Of a stretch of 64,000 nucleotides of DNA, positions 34,730 through 44,941 are shown one piece after another. How positions within the stretch are numbered: the stretch's first letter is position 1; each line of letters begins with the position of its first letter. The position numbers and the translations under genes are program-made. A model generated the notes under the pieces. That model was not told the DNA's origin. It saw only the letters and a program-made list of their open reading frames with translations, and did no database searches. Origin of the DNA: an uncultured Eubacteriales bacterium (lineage in GTDB: Bacteria > Bacillota > Clostridia > Lachnospirales > Lachnospiraceae); assembly GCA_949283695.1 (NCBI GenBank), contig CASDTX010000025.1, forward strand, positions 186,001 to 250,000. The letters are read 5' to 3'.

Positions 34730-36610
34730 TTATTTTTTGCTTTTCTTCATACATCTGAAGTACAGATATACCAGCAGGAGGATGAAGATGATCAGGCTGC
34801 CGACCTGAGGCAGTGAGAACGGAAGTTCGATGACTTCTGCCACATTCGCAACAGCAAGCACTGCCAGCACGATGCCCATAAGTCCTTCTCCTGCGATCAG
34901 ACCGGAAGTGAAAAGGACACCTTTGTCTGTGCGCTCTTTCTTCTGTGCCTCTGTTCCTTTGACCTTCTCAACAATGAAACGGACGGCACCGCCGGCCATG
35001 ATACCTGCGCTTAAGCTGAACGGAAGGTACATACCAACCGCGAACGGCATAACCGGAATCTGCAGAATCTCAACAACAACGGCGATGAAAACTCCAATCA
35101 GAATCAATGCCCACGGGAGATCTGCATTCATGATGCCTTCTACCAGCATCTTCATCATAGTCGCCTGTGCGGCAGGAATCTCGTCTGTTCCATAGCCCCA
35201 CGCCTCATTCAGCAGGTAGAGTACACCGCCGATGGCAGCAGCGGATGCAACGACACCGATCATCTCTCCGATCTGCTGTTTCTTCGGTGTAGCACCTACG
35301 ATGAAACCAGTCTTCAGATCCTGAGAGGTATCCCCTGCGATTGCTGCTACGATACAGATCACACCGCCGATCGCGATTGCTCCGACCATGCCGGTTGTAC
35401 CGGTGGAACCGGTCGCCTTAAGAAGCAGAGTCGCGATAATCAGAGTCGCGATCGCCATACCGGATACCGGGTTGTTGGAGGAACCGATCAGACCAACCAT
35501 ACGTGAGGATACGGATGCAAAGAAGAATCCGAAGATCACGATGATCAGGGAACCGATCGGGTTGACCGGGAATGTTGGGATCAGCCAGATTAAGACAACG
35601 ATAATCGCCAGCAGCACCAGCAGTACAGGCATCGGAAGATCCTGCTCTGTACGCAGCGCGTTCTTATTTCCGTGCTTTTTGCTCATGCTTGCCATTGCCT
35701 GCTTGAATGTGCGCACGATCAGCGGGAATGTCTTGACCAGGCTGATGATACCGCCTGCTGCCACAGCTCCGGCTCCGATGTATTTAATGTAATTACTCCA
35801 CAGTTCGCTGGGAGAAAGCGCGGAGATCGGATCCGTTGCCGGGAAGACAGTTGCATCTCCGCCGAACAGCGCGATCGCCGGCATCAGCACAAACCAGCTT
35901 AACGTACCGCCGGCCAGCATGTAGCTGGAGATCTTCGGTCCGCAGATAAATCCGACGCCCGCAAGTGACGGAAGTACCTGGATTCCGATCTGGGAACCTG
36001 CATATCCTTTGAATGCATATCCGATCTCGCTTGGGAAGAGCTTCAGTCCGTCTGCAACGAATTTATACACAGCAGCGATTCCCAGGCCGGTGAAGACAGT
36101 ACCTGCCTTGGAACCGCCTTCCTCACCTGCGAGAAGGACTTCTGCACACGCAGTTCCTTCCGGGAACGGAAGGGTTCCGTGTTCCTCAACGATCAGTGCC
36201 TGGCGGAGCGGAACCATAAAGCAGACTCCGAGGATACCGCCGAACAGTGCGATCAGGAAAATAGTTACAATGCTCGGGAATTCAATCTTTCCTTCTTCTG
36301 CCCAGAGAAACAGAGCGGGAAGTGTAAAGATTGCTCCTGCTGCGAGAGACTCACCGGCAGAACCGATGGTCTGAACCAGGTTGTTTTCGAGAATGGAATC
36401 TCTGCGGAGGATCACTCGGATGACACCCATTGAGATAACGGCCGCCGGAATAGATGCGGAGATCGTCATACCAACGAGAAGTCCAAGATATGCATTCGCT
36501 GCGCCGAATACAACCGCAAGGATGATACCAATCACGATGGATGTGACCGTAAACTCCGGAACGACTTTATCGGCCGGAATGTACGGTTTGAACTCATTCT
36601 TGTTGTCCAT
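34730..36610 (-). CDS. OPT family oligopeptide/metal-chelate transporter
   Basis: 626 residues, about sixteen membrane segments, OPT superfamily. Features include [19 protein letters not shown] near the N-terminus, the [13 protein letters not shown] motif, and [25 protein letters not shown]. Bacterial OPT proteins take up small peptides or metal chelates with protons. Start placed at 36610 (MDNKNEF) because AAAGGA sits at proper distance; the open frame extends 46 codons further without family resemblance. Its short gap to the divergent methyltransferase gene holds both promoters. A separate unit. Confidence 0.92.
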   Translation of the reverse strand: MDNKNEFKPYIPADKVVPEFTVTSIVIGIILAVVFGAANAYLGLLVGMTISASIPAAVISMGVIRVILRRDSILENNLVQTIGSAGESLAAGAIFTLPALFLWAEEGKIEFPSIVTIFLIALFGGILGVCFMVPLRQALIVEEHGTLPFPEGTACAEVLLAGEEGGSKAGTVFTGLGIAAVYKFVADGLKLFPSEIGYAFKGYAGSQIGIQVLPSLAGVGFICGPKISSYMLAGGTLSWFVLMPAIALFGGDATVFPATDPISALSPSELWSNYIKYIGAGAVAAGGIISLVKTFPLIVRTFKQAMASMSKKHGNKNALRTEQDLPMPVLLVLLAIIVVLIWLIPTFPVNPIGSLIIVIFGFFFASVSSRMVGLIGSSNNPVSGMAIATLIIATLLLKATGSTGTTGMVGAIAIGGVICIVAAIAGDTSQDLKTGFIVGATPKKQQIGEMIGVVASAAAIGGVLYLLNEAWGYGTDEIPAAQATMMKMLVEGIMNADLPWALILIGVFIAVVVEILQIPVMPFAVGMYLPFSLSAGIMAGGAVRFIVEKVKGTEAQKKERTDKGVLFTSGLIAGEGLMGIVLAVLAVANVAEVIELPFSLPQVGSLIIFILLLVYLYFRCMKKSKK

Positions 36611-36802
36611 GATGTTCATTCCTTTCTGATATTTTTTTAACGACTTCTTAACGCAGTCTATGCCATTATAGCACGCTGCCTCATTAAAGAAAAGGAAAAG
36701 TTGAAAATTGTCGTATCGCCGGGGAAACTTTCGCAACGCCCCTGACAATCCCGGGAAAATGTGTTAAACTTCTTTTGCGGGAGTTCACAGGAGGGCAGAA
36801 CA

Positions 36803-37630
36803 GTGGAAGAGTATACGAGTTTTGCGTCGGTTTATGACACGTTTATGGATAATGTTCCTTATGAAGAATGGGGAGAATATATATATCGTCTTCTTTGCAG
36901 TTATTCAGTGGAAAGCGGGATCGTGCTGGATCTGGGCTGCGGAACGGGAGCCATGACGGAGATTCTTGCCGGCTATGGCTATGATATGATCGGCGTGGAT
37001 TCTTCGGAAGACATGCTGGAACTGGCGATGGAGAAGCGGCTGAGATCCGGGCATGACATTCTGTATCTGCTGCAGGATATGCGGGAGTTTGAGCTGTACG
37101 GCACTGTGCGCGCCGCGGTGAGCGTATGTGATTCATTGAATTATATTACCGATCCCGAAGATCTGAAGACAGTATTCCGGCTGGTAAATAACTACCTTGA
37201 TCCGGGCGGGATCTTCCTGTTTGATTTTAATACAGAATATAAGTACAGAGAAGTTCTGGCAGATCATACATTTGCCGAAGATCGGGGAGAATGCAGCTTT
37301 ATCTGGGATAATTATTATTATGAAGAAGAGCGGATCAATGAATACGATCTGACGCTGTTTATCAGAGAAACATCTTTGCAGCAGCAACAGGCAGCAGAGC
37401 CGGGAACATCAATTCTGGAAGAGGATCTGTATGACGATCAGGGAAATGGGGCATTATACCGGAAATATCAGGAAACACACTATCAGAGAGCATATACGCT
37501 TTCTGAGATGAAAGAGCTGCTCCGGGAAGCAGGGCTTGTTTTTGTGGATGCGTACGATATGGAGACGAGAGAGCATCCGCAGGAGACGAGCGAGAGGATC
37601 TGTGTGATCGCCCGGGAGCAGGGAAAATGA
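36803..37630 (+). CDS. Class I SAM-dependent methyltransferase
   Basis: 275 residues. SAM-binding motif I VLDLGCGTGAMTEILA (near residue 40), the acidic residue in GVDSSEDML, and VCDSLNYITDPEDL downstream. YTSFASVYDTFMDNVPYEEW is the usual N-terminus of this Firmicutes group. The substrate is not known. Translation starts at GTG 36803 after CAGGAGGG; an upstream GTG lacks a site. It overlaps or abuts the Hsp33 gene, so the two form an operon. Confidence 0.87.
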   Translation: MEEYTSFASVYDTFMDNVPYEEWGEYIYRLLCSYSVESGIVLDLGCGTGAMTEILAGYGYDMIGVDSSEDMLELAMEKRLRSGHDILYLLQDMREFELYGTVRAAVSVCDSLNYITDPEDLKTVFRLVNNYLDPGGIFLFDFNTEYKYREVLADHTFAEDRGECSFIWDNYYYEEERINEYDLTLFIRETSLQQQQAAEPGTSILEEDLYDDQGNGALYRKYQETHYQRAYTLSEMKELLREAGLVFVDAYDMETREHPQETSERICVIAREQGK

Positions 37631-37653
37631 CAGAGAAAGAGGAGGTTGTCAGG

Positions 37654-38529
37654 ATGAAAGACTATATTGTGAGGGCAGCGGCGGCCAATACGCAGATCCG
37701 CGCGTTTGCTGCAGTGACAACAGAACTTGCCGAGGAGGCACGGCAGCGGCATGGAACAAGCCCTGTGGCTACGGCAGCGCTGGGGCGGCTGATGACCGGC
37801 GGCGTGATGATGGGAAGTATGATGAAGAATCCTACCGATCTGCTGACGATCCAGATCAAATGCTCCGGCCCTATCGGCGGACTGACAGTAACCGCGGACA
37901 GCCGGGGACATGTGAAGGGGTATGTGTATGAGCCGGGCGTGATGCTGCCGCCCAAGAACGGGAAGCTGGACGTGGGGGGCGCTCTGGGACAGGGCGTGAT
38001 GAATGTGATTAAAGACATGGGGCTGAAAGAGCCCTATTCCGGACAGACGATCCTCCAGACTGGGGAGATCGCAGAGGATCTCACCTACTATTTTGCTACA
38101 TCGGAGCAGGTGCCGTCTTCAGTTGGGCTTGGCGTCCTCATGGAGAAGGATAATACGGTGCGGTGCGCCGGCGGATTCATTGTCCAGGTGATGCCGTTTA
38201 TCGAGGATGAGGTGCTGAATCGGCTGGAAGAGAATGTTCAGAAGATTCAGTCGGTTACATCTATGCTGGATCACGGGCACACCCCGGAGGAAATGCTGGC
38301 TCAGGTGCTCAGCGGGCTGGATCTGGAAATTACGGATACGATGCCCGCGGCATTCTCCTGCAACTGTTCAAAGGAGAGAATCGAGAAAGCGATCATCAGT
38401 ATCGGAAGAAAAGAGATTCAGGCAATGATTGACGACGGGAAGGATATAGAGGTGAAATGCCACTTCTGCAATCGTGCATACAACTATTCTGTAGATGAAT
38501 TGAAAGAACTGCTGAAAAAGAGCAGATAG
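37654..38529 (+). CDS. hslO: Hsp33 redox-regulated chaperone
   Basis: 291 residues. N-terminal domain with GRLMTGGVMMGSMMK and the GPIGGLTVTADSRGHVKGYV region; C-terminal zinc site FSCNCSKERIEKAI and VKCHFCNRAYNY (CxC and CxxC). On oxidative stress the zinc is released and the protein becomes an ATP-independent holdase. Start at 37654 chosen for AGAGGAGG; an ATG at 37627 overlaps the upstream stop and is an alternative. Confidence 0.96.
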   Translation: MKDYIVRAAAANTQIRAFAAVTTELAEEARQRHGTSPVATAALGRLMTGGVMMGSMMKNPTDLLTIQIKCSGPIGGLTVTADSRGHVKGYVYEPGVMLPPKNGKLDVGGALGQGVMNVIKDMGLKEPYSGQTILQTGEIAEDLTYYFATSEQVPSSVGLGVLMEKDNTVRCAGGFIVQVMPFIEDEVLNRLEENVQKIQSVTSMLDHGHTPEEMLAQVLSGLDLEITDTMPAAFSCNCSKERIEKAIISIGRKEIQAMIDDGKDIEVKCHFCNRAYNYSVDELKELLKKSR

Positions 38530-38549
38530 GGCGGAAAGGAGATCACAAG

Positions 38550-40472
38550 ATGAACCAGGGATTTGTCAGAGTTGCCGCGGCTACACCGGATATCCGGGTG
38601 GCGGACGTGGAGTATAACACAGAGAAGATCTGTGAGGCTGTCAATCAGGCGTGTGAAAATCATGCCAAGATTCTTGTATTCCCGGAACTGTGCGTGACGG
38701 GGTATACATGCGGAGATTTATTTACCCAGGATGTACTTCTGAAGGAGGCCAGAAAGGCGCTTCTGGCCATTGCAGGCTACACGAAAGACAAGGATATTCT
38801 TGTCTTTGTAGGCGTTCCGCTGTCTGTGGAAGGAAAGCTCTATAATGTGGCTGCTGCACTGAACCGGGGGAAGATTCTGGGACTTACGACCAAGACGTTC
38901 CTGCCGAATTACGCGGAGTTCTATGAAATGCGGCAGTTCACGCCGGGCCCGGAACGGGCGGAATATATCCTTTTTGAAGGCGAGCGGGTCCCGTTTGGTC
39001 CGCAGCTTCTGTTCCGGGATACGCAGATGGAGGATCTGATTGTATCAGCGGAGATCTGCGAGGATGTATGGTCGCCGGTCCCGCCCAGCATCGGAGCGGC
39101 TCTGGAAGGCGCTACCGTGATCGTGAACTGCTCGGCCAGCGACGAGACGATCGGGAAAGACACGTACCGGCGGGAGCTGATTGCAGGACAGTCGGCACGA
39201 TTGATTGCGGGATATGTCTATGCAAATGCGGGCGAGGGGGAGTCAACCACAGACGTTGTATTCGGCGGGCACAATATTATCGCCGAGAACGGAGCAGTGC
39301 TCAGACAGTCCAGCCGGTATACGAATGAGATCATCTACTCGGAGTTCGATATTCAGAGGATCGTAAGCGAGCGGAGAAAGAATACCACATTTGCGGCGTC
39401 CGGCGGGCACACACTGATTCAGGTTCCCTTCTGTGTGGAAAATGAAGAGACAGAGCTGATCCGCAAGTTCCCAAAACGGCCGTTTGTTCCGTCAGATGAG
39501 CGTCAGCGGGCAGAGCGCTGCGAAGAGATTCTGACGATCCAGGCCATGGGACTGAAGAAACGTCTGGCCCATACCCATGCGAAAACAGCTGTGGTAGGGA
39601 TTTCCGGCGGACTTGACTCGACACTGGCGCTTCTTGTGACGGCCCGTGCCTTTGATCTGCTGGACAGAGATAAGAAGGACATTATCGCAGTGACGATGCC
39701 CTGCTTCGGGACGACGGACCGAACCTATCACAATGCCTGTGAGATGACAAAGAAGACCGGGGCTACGCTGATGGAAGTGCCGATCGCGGATGCGGTGAAT
39801 ATTCACTTCCGGGATATTGGACAGGATCCGGAAACCCACGATGTCACTTACGAGAACGCACAGGCCAGAGAGCGGACACAGGTGCTGATGGATATCGCCA
39901 ACCGTACCGGCGGCATGGTGATCGGCACAGGAGATATGTCTGAACTGGCGCTGGGCTGGGCGACTTACAATGGAGACCATATGTCCATGTACGGGGTGAA
40001 TGCATCTGTGCCGAAAACCCTGGTGCGGCATCTGGTGAAATACGCGGCAGACGAGACGCCGGATGCGGAGCTGAAGAAGGTGCTTTATGATGTGCTGGAT
40101 ACCCCGGTGAGCCCGGAGCTGCTTCCGCCGAAGGACGGGGATATCGCGCAGAAGACCGAAGATCTGGTGGGACCTTACGAGCTGCATGACTTTTTCCTTT
40201 ATTACATGCTGCGCTTCGGATACGAACCGGCGAAGATCCTGCGGCTGGCCCTTGGAGCTTTCGAAGGGGAGTATGACGGGGAGACGATTCTGAAATGGCT
40301 GCGGACATTCTGCAGGAGATTCTTCTCCCAGCAGTTCAAGCGTTCCTGCCTCCCGGACGGGCCGAAGGTGGGAACGGTAGCACTTTCTCCGAGAGGGGAC
40401 TGGAGGATGCCCAGTGACGCATGCGCTGCGGTGTGGCTGAAAGAACTGGAGAAGATCACTCTGCCAGTATAA
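38550..40472 (+). CDS. nadE: Glutamine-dependent NAD+ synthetase
   Basis: 640 residues, two domains. The N-terminal nitrilase-like glutaminase has Glu in VFPELCVTGYTCGDLF, a Lys region KTFLPNYAEFYE and the nucleophile Cys in VSAEICEDVWSP. The C-terminal synthetase domain has the ATP P-loop VVGISGGLDSTLALL and GTGDMSELALGWATYNGDH. It amidates nicotinic acid adenine dinucleotide with ammonia from glutamine. GGAAAGGAG precedes the start. It lies between hslO and the MoeA-like gene in one run. Confidence 0.97.
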   Translation: MNQGFVRVAAATPDIRVADVEYNTEKICEAVNQACENHAKILVFPELCVTGYTCGDLFTQDVLLKEARKALLAIAGYTKDKDILVFVGVPLSVEGKLYNVAAALNRGKILGLTTKTFLPNYAEFYEMRQFTPGPERAEYILFEGERVPFGPQLLFRDTQMEDLIVSAEICEDVWSPVPPSIGAALEGATVIVNCSASDETIGKDTYRRELIAGQSARLIAGYVYANAGEGESTTDVVFGGHNIIAENGAVLRQSSRYTNEIIYSEFDIQRIVSERRKNTTFAASGGHTLIQVPFCVENEETELIRKFPKRPFVPSDERQRAERCEEILTIQAMGLKKRLAHTHAKTAVVGISGGLDSTLALLVTARAFDLLDRDKKDIIAVTMPCFGTTDRTYHNACEMTKKTGATLMEVPIADAVNIHFRDIGQDPETHDVTYENAQARERTQVLMDIANRTGGMVIGTGDMSELALGWATYNGDHMSMYGVNASVPKTLVRHLVKYAADETPDAELKKVLYDVLDTPVSPELLPPKDGDIAQKTEDLVGPYELHDFFLYYMLRFGYEPAKILRLALGAFEGEYDGETILKWLRTFCRRFFSQQFKRSCLPDGPKVGTVALSPRGDWRMPSDACAAVWLKELEKITLPV

Positions 40473-40486
40473 GGAGGCATAAGAGG

Positions 40487-41518
40487 ATGAAACTGATCAA
40501 GACAGAAGATGCGGTCGGCAGTGTGCTCTGCCATGATATTACGCAGATTATACCGGGAGTCGTGAAAGACGCGGTCTTCCGCAAAGGGCACATCGTGACC
40601 GAAGAAGATATTCCGGTCCTGCTCTCTGTGGGAAAGGAACACCTTTATGTGTGGGAGAAGCAGGAGGGGATGCTCCATGAGAATGACGCCGCGGAGGTGC
40701 TGCGTCAGGTATGCCAGGGAGCGTTTATGAAGGCTTCGGAACCGAAAGAGGGGAAGATCGAACTGACAGCAGAGCGGGACGGTCTGCTGAAGATTGACCG
40801 GGAGAAGCTGAACGCTGTAAACGGGATGGGACAGATGGTGCTGGCCTCCCGGCATGGAAATTTCGCAGTGAAAAAGGGAGATAAGATCGTAGGAATGCGG
40901 GTGGTGCCTCTGGTGATTGAGGAAGAGAAGATGAACCGGGTGAAAGCGATCTGCGGAGACGAACCGATCTTCCGGCTGCTCCCGTTCCAGAATCTGAAAG
41001 CGGGGATCGTGACTACCGGAAGCGAGGTCTACCGCGGACGGATCGAGGACAAATTTACACCGGTTGTGGCGGAGAAGCTGCGGGAGTGCGGCGTGGAAGT
41101 GATGGGAAATATCCTGTGCGACGACCAGGCAGAGATGGTGACAGAGGCGATTCGGGACTGGATCGGCAAAGGCGCGGATCTGGTTGTCTGTACCGGCGGG
41201 ATGAGCGTGGATCCGGACGACCGGACGCCGCTTGCGATCCGCAGTGCGGCGGACGAAGTGGTCACGTACGGAGCGCCGGTGCTGCCGGGGGCCATGTTCA
41301 TGCTGGCATATGCCTCCGGGGATTCGGGAAAAGAAATTCCCGTCCTGGGACTGCCCGGCTGCGTGATGTATGCGAAACGGACGATCTTCGATCTGGTGCT
41401 GCCGCGGATTGTCGCCGGGGAAAAGCTTGGCCAGGAAGACTTCACGGTCCTGGGGGAAGGCGGACTGTGCCTGAACTGTCCGGTATGTACCTTCCCCAAC
41501 TGCGGGTTTGGAAAATAA
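40487..41518 (+). CDS. Stand-alone molybdopterin-binding (MoeA/MogA-like) protein
   Basis: 343 residues. The last 170 residues hold the MPT-binding fold: AGIVTTGSEVYRGRIEDKF, VVCTGGMSVDPDDRTPLAI and VLGLPGCVMYAKRTIFD. The N-terminal part (KLIKTEDAVGSVLCHDITQI) resembles the MoeA lead. It is shorter than MoeA and ends in a cysteine cluster, LCLNCPVCTFPNCGFGK. Members may insert or store Mo/W cofactor; no molybdoenzyme or moa gene is here. Start at 40487 has AAGGAGG upstream. Confidence 0.85.
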   Translation: MKLIKTEDAVGSVLCHDITQIIPGVVKDAVFRKGHIVTEEDIPVLLSVGKEHLYVWEKQEGMLHENDAAEVLRQVCQGAFMKASEPKEGKIELTAERDGLLKIDREKLNAVNGMGQMVLASRHGNFAVKKGDKIVGMRVVPLVIEEEKMNRVKAICGDEPIFRLLPFQNLKAGIVTTGSEVYRGRIEDKFTPVVAEKLRECGVEVMGNILCDDQAEMVTEAIRDWIGKGADLVVCTGGMSVDPDDRTPLAIRSAADEVVTYGAPVLPGAMFMLAYASGDSGKEIPVLGLPGCVMYAKRTIFDLVLPRIVAGEKLGQEDFTVLGEGGLCLNCPVCTFPNCGFGK

Positions 41519-41530
41519 GAGAAGAAGAAA

Positions 41531-41575
41531 GAAATGCCGCGATCCTGGTATTTGTGGGGAGCGCGGCATTTCTTG
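41531..41575. terminator. Terminator after the MoeA-like gene
   Basis: GAAATGCCGCG (41531-41541) and CGCGGCATTTC (41562-41572) form a perfect 11-base stem. The T-tail is weak (TTCTTGTG). Confidence 0.65.
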
Positions 41576-41632
41576 TGCGTCCGGAGCGAGGAAGATGCGC
41601 GCGATCCTGACGCGATTGGGATCCTCAGAAGG

Positions 41633-42517
41633 CTACTGCTCACGGGAGCGCCAGCGGCCGGGAGCTTCTCCGTACTTCCGCTTGAAGATACGGTTAAAGT
41701 AGGACAGGCTGTCGAATCCGCTCTGCTCCGCGATCTCAAGGATGGAACTGTCGGAAGAGCGCAGAAGACGCTCTGCCATAGTCAGCCGGTAATCGTTTAA
41801 GTAGTCAATGAATCCGGTGCCCATATGCGCCTTGAAAAATTTCATAAAATGGGACTTGCTGTAATAAGTGAGGGCGGCCATATCGTCGATGGTCATATGT
41901 TCCGGATAATGTTCTTCTACATATTTCAGTACGGTCTTCATCTTTTCCAGAGACTTCATCTGCGCTGCGGATGCGGTCTCTTTCTGTTCTTCCTGGTTGG
42001 AGATGAGCAGGAAAAAGAAATGAAACAGAAGGCTCTTGACTCCGAGCTGCCAGCCTCTGGGGCGGGTGCCGCAGAGCAGGTCGATCTGCCGGATACATTC
42101 GGAGAGCTCCTGATAGAAGGACAGTGCCGGAGTCAGGAAGGTCTCGCAGGGGACCTCCCCCTTCATAAAGGGAGTGATGAACTGCTCGGCGCACAGGTCT
42201 GAATCTCCGGAGATCAAAAGCTCCGGTTTCAGGATAATATTTTCATACTCCATACTGTGTCCGTTTTCCTGCTCGATGGAGTGAAGGCGCCCCGGGCGGA
42301 TGAGGACAATGTCGCCGGAAGTGACCGGCTTTCTCTGCAGATCGGCAGAGACAATGCCGCGGCCCTTTTTGATGACGATCAGTTCCATCTCGGAGTGCCA
42401 GTGGAGGGGCACAGAAGGAAAATCCATGGGAATGGAACACAGGTAGGTTGTGTAGGGAAACTCTGCGGCAGTATGGGATTTGGTTTCGTGATAGTTCTGG
42501 TATTCGTTCAGATTCAT
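41633..42517 (-). CDS. AraC family regulator, probably of the glgP-malQ operon
   Basis: 294 residues: cupin domain (VPLHWHSEMELIVIKKGRG, SGDIVLIRPGRLHSIEQ) and C-terminal double HTH (MAALTYYSKSHFMKFFKAHMG and ILEIAEQSGFDSLSYFNRIFKRKYG). Start at 42517 chosen for AAGGAGCG upstream; the frame runs 27 codons further without a site. It diverges from glgP and resembles the AraC gene near the GH13 enzyme in layout. A 12-base palindrome (TATTGTACAATA) and a TGCAAGAATT box lie between it and glgP. Confidence 0.88.
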   Translation of the reverse strand: MNLNEYQNYHETKSHTAAEFPYTTYLCSIPMDFPSVPLHWHSEMELIVIKKGRGIVSADLQRKPVTSGDIVLIRPGRLHSIEQENGHSMEYENIILKPELLISGDSDLCAEQFITPFMKGEVPCETFLTPALSFYQELSECIRQIDLLCGTRPRGWQLGVKSLLFHFFFLLISNQEEQKETASAAQMKSLEKMKTVLKYVEEHYPEHMTIDDMAALTYYSKSHFMKFFKAHMGTGFIDYLNDYRLTMAERLLRSSDSSILEIAEQSGFDSLSYFNRIFKRKYGEAPGRWRSREQ

Positions 42518-42567
42518 AATCGCTCCTTGTATGCTGACAGTAGAAAAATAAAAAGAGAGAATGATAG

Positions 42568-42579
42568 TATTGTACAATA
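42568..42579. promoter_or_regulatory. Perfect 12-base palindrome in the AraC-glgP gap
   Basis: TATTGTACAATA, 50 bases from the AraC gene start, near where its promoter should lie. It could be an autoregulatory site. Confidence 0.4.
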
Positions 42580-42593
42580 ATATGCGATTATAT

Positions 42594-42625
42594 TGCAAGA
42601 ATTATTCGAAAAAACAGATTATAAT
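42594..42625 (+). promoter_or_regulatory. glgP promoter with TGCAAGAATT box
   Basis: TGCAAGAATT (42594-42603), 16 bases, TATAAT (42620-42625). The same box and spacing is found before the GH13 gene at 23104-23135. Confidence 0.62.
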
Positions 42626-42677
42626 GCTAAGCACAGGAACGAAATGAAAGGATGTTTTTCGAAAGGAGAAAACGGAC

Positions 42678-44930
42678 ATGAAAATTCAGGAGAGATTAGA
42701 GGCTTATCTTGGGAAAACAGTAGCACAGGCGTCTAATGAAGAGGTTTATAACGGACTGCTCACGATCGTGCAGGACTTGGCGGCACAGAAGGAGCGCACG
42801 GACAGCAAGAAGAAAATCTATTATATTTCAGCAGAGTTTCTGATCGGGAAACTGCTGTCAAACAACATGATCAATCTGGGGATCTATCAGGAAGTGAAGG
42901 AGATGCTCGAAAAGAGCGGCAAAGATATCTGCGAGATCGAGGAAGTGGAGGCAGAGCCGTCGCTCGGAAACGGCGGACTTGGAAGACTTGCCGCATGTTT
43001 CCTTGATTCTATGGCTACTCTGGGTCTTGCGGGAGACGGCATCGGGCTGAACTACCATCTGGGACTGTTCAAACAGGAGTTTGAGAATCATCTTCAGAAG
43101 GAGACCCCGAACCCGTGGATCGAGGAGAAATCCTGGCTGAAGAAGACTGAGGTGACGTACCCGGTTGCATTCAAGGGCCTGAAAGTCAACGCAAGAATGT
43201 ATGATATCGAGGTCACCGGATACAACAATCATACCAATAAACTCCATCTTTTTGATCTGGATTCTGTAGATGAGGCCATTGTAGAGGACGGCATTGCGTT
43301 CGACAAAGAAGATATCGAGAAGAACCTGACACTGTTCCTTTATCCGGATGACAGTGATGAGCAGGGAAGACTTCTGCGGATCTATCAGCAGTATTTCATG
43401 GTCAGCGCAGGGGCACAGCTGATCCTGGACGAGTGCGTGGCAAAGGGATGCAATCTGTATGACCTGCCGGATTACGCGGTGATCCAGATCAACGACACAC
43501 ATCCGACGATGGTGATCCCGGAACTGATCCGTCTGCTTGCGGCTAAGGGAATGGATCTGGACGATGCGATCGATGTCGTGGCAAAGACCTGCGCGTACAC
43601 GAACCACACGATCCTCGCAGAAGCACTGGAGAAGTGGCCGGTGGATTATCTGAAAAAAGTGGTTCCCCAGCTCATGCCCATCATCGAAGTGCTGGACGAT
43701 AAAGTAAGAAGAAAATTTGACGACGAGAGCGTTGCAATCATCGACCGCAATGACACAGTGCATATGGCGCACATTGATATCCACTACGGGTTCAGTGTCA
43801 ACGGCGTTGCGGCTCTGCACACGGAGATCCTGAAGAATTCAGAGCTGAATAACTTCTATAAGATTTATCCGGATAAATTCAATAATAAGACAAACGGCAT
43901 CACATTCCGCCGCTGGCTGCTGCACTGCAACCCGCTGCTGGCAGACCTTCTGGATGAGACGATCGGAGAAGGATATAAGAAGGATGCTGCTGAGCTTGAG
44001 AAACTGCTGGATTACAAAGACGACGAGAAGGTGCTGAATCAGCTGCTTGCGATCAAGCATAAGAACAAAGAAGCACTGGCTGCTTACCTGAAAGAGACCC
44101 AGGGAATTGAGATCAGCCCGGATACGATCTATGATATCCAGGTGAAACGTCTCCATGAGTATAAGCGTCAGCAGCTCAACGCGCTGTACATCATTGATAA
44201 ATATCTGGAGATCAAGGCAGGGAAGATCCCGGCTGCTCCGGTGACGGCGATCTTCGGCGCGAAAGCAGCTCCGGCCTACGTCATCGCAAAAGACATCATT
44301 CATCTGATCCTCTGCCTGCAGGAGATCATCAACAATGATCCGGATGTGAATCCGTATCTGCGCGTTGTGATGGTGGAGAACTACAATGTGACCAAGGCGG
44401 GCAAACTGATTCCGGCATGTGATATCTCAGAGCAGATCTCTCTGGCGTCCAAGGAAGCGAGCGGAACCGGAAACATGAAGTTCATGTTAAACGGCGCGGT
44501 GACACTGGGAACCGAGGATGGAGCAAATGTAGAGATTCACGAGGCTGTCGGCGATGAGAATATCTTCGTGTTCGGCGCGTCCAGCGATGAAGTGATTGAA
44601 CATTATGCGAAAGCAGACTATGTGGCAAAGGATTACTACGAGGAGAATCCTGCCATCAAAGCTGCGGTTGACTTTATCACCAGCGAGGAAATGCTGGAAG
44701 TCGGCTGTGAGGAGAATCTGACAAGACTGAAAAACGAGCTGATCAACAAAGACTGGTTCATGACATTCCTTGATTTTGATTCTTATAAGGAGATGAAGGA
44801 GAAGGCGCTGGCTGCTTACGCAGACAGAAAGACATGGGCGAAGATGATGCTCGTGAATATTGCGAAAGCAGGGTTCTTCTCATCCGACAGAACCATCGAG
44901 GAGTACAACAGAGATATCTGGAAATTATAG
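42678..44930 (+). CDS. glgP: Glycogen/maltodextrin phosphorylase
   Basis: 750 residues, GT35 family. Motifs: [25 protein letters not shown] near residue 95, [14 protein letters not shown], and the PLP lysine region [23 protein letters not shown]. It releases glucose 1-phosphate from alpha-1,4-glucan ends in the cytoplasm. It is somewhat shorter than the enteric enzymes (about 800), as is usual in this bacterial group. CGAAAGGAG precedes the start. malQ follows after 11 bases, making a glucan degradation operon. Confidence 0.95.
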   Translation: MKIQERLEAYLGKTVAQASNEEVYNGLLTIVQDLAAQKERTDSKKKIYYISAEFLIGKLLSNNMINLGIYQEVKEMLEKSGKDICEIEEVEAEPSLGNGGLGRLAACFLDSMATLGLAGDGIGLNYHLGLFKQEFENHLQKETPNPWIEEKSWLKKTEVTYPVAFKGLKVNARMYDIEVTGYNNHTNKLHLFDLDSVDEAIVEDGIAFDKEDIEKNLTLFLYPDDSDEQGRLLRIYQQYFMVSAGAQLILDECVAKGCNLYDLPDYAVIQINDTHPTMVIPELIRLLAAKGMDLDDAIDVVAKTCAYTNHTILAEALEKWPVDYLKKVVPQLMPIIEVLDDKVRRKFDDESVAIIDRNDTVHMAHIDIHYGFSVNGVAALHTEILKNSELNNFYKIYPDKFNNKTNGITFRRWLLHCNPLLADLLDETIGEGYKKDAAELEKLLDYKDDEKVLNQLLAIKHKNKEALAAYLKETQGIEISPDTIYDIQVKRLHEYKRQQLNALYIIDKYLEIKAGKIPAAPVTAIFGAKAAPAYVIAKDIIHLILCLQEIINNDPDVNPYLRVVMVENYNVTKAGKLIPACDISEQISLASKEASGTGNMKFMLNGAVTLGTEDGANVEIHEAVGDENIFVFGASSDEVIEHYAKADYVAKDYYEENPAIKAAVDFITSEEMLEVGCEENLTRLKNELINKDWFMTFLDFDSYKEMKEKALAAYADRKTWAKMMLVNIAKAGFFSSDRTIEEYNRDIWKL

Positions 44931-44941
44931 GAGGAAATGAG

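Noticed and set aside
40202..41569. 455-codon open frame opposite nadE and the MoeA-like gene
   Set aside because: It spans two well-supported genes on the other strand and has low-complexity composition with no domain.
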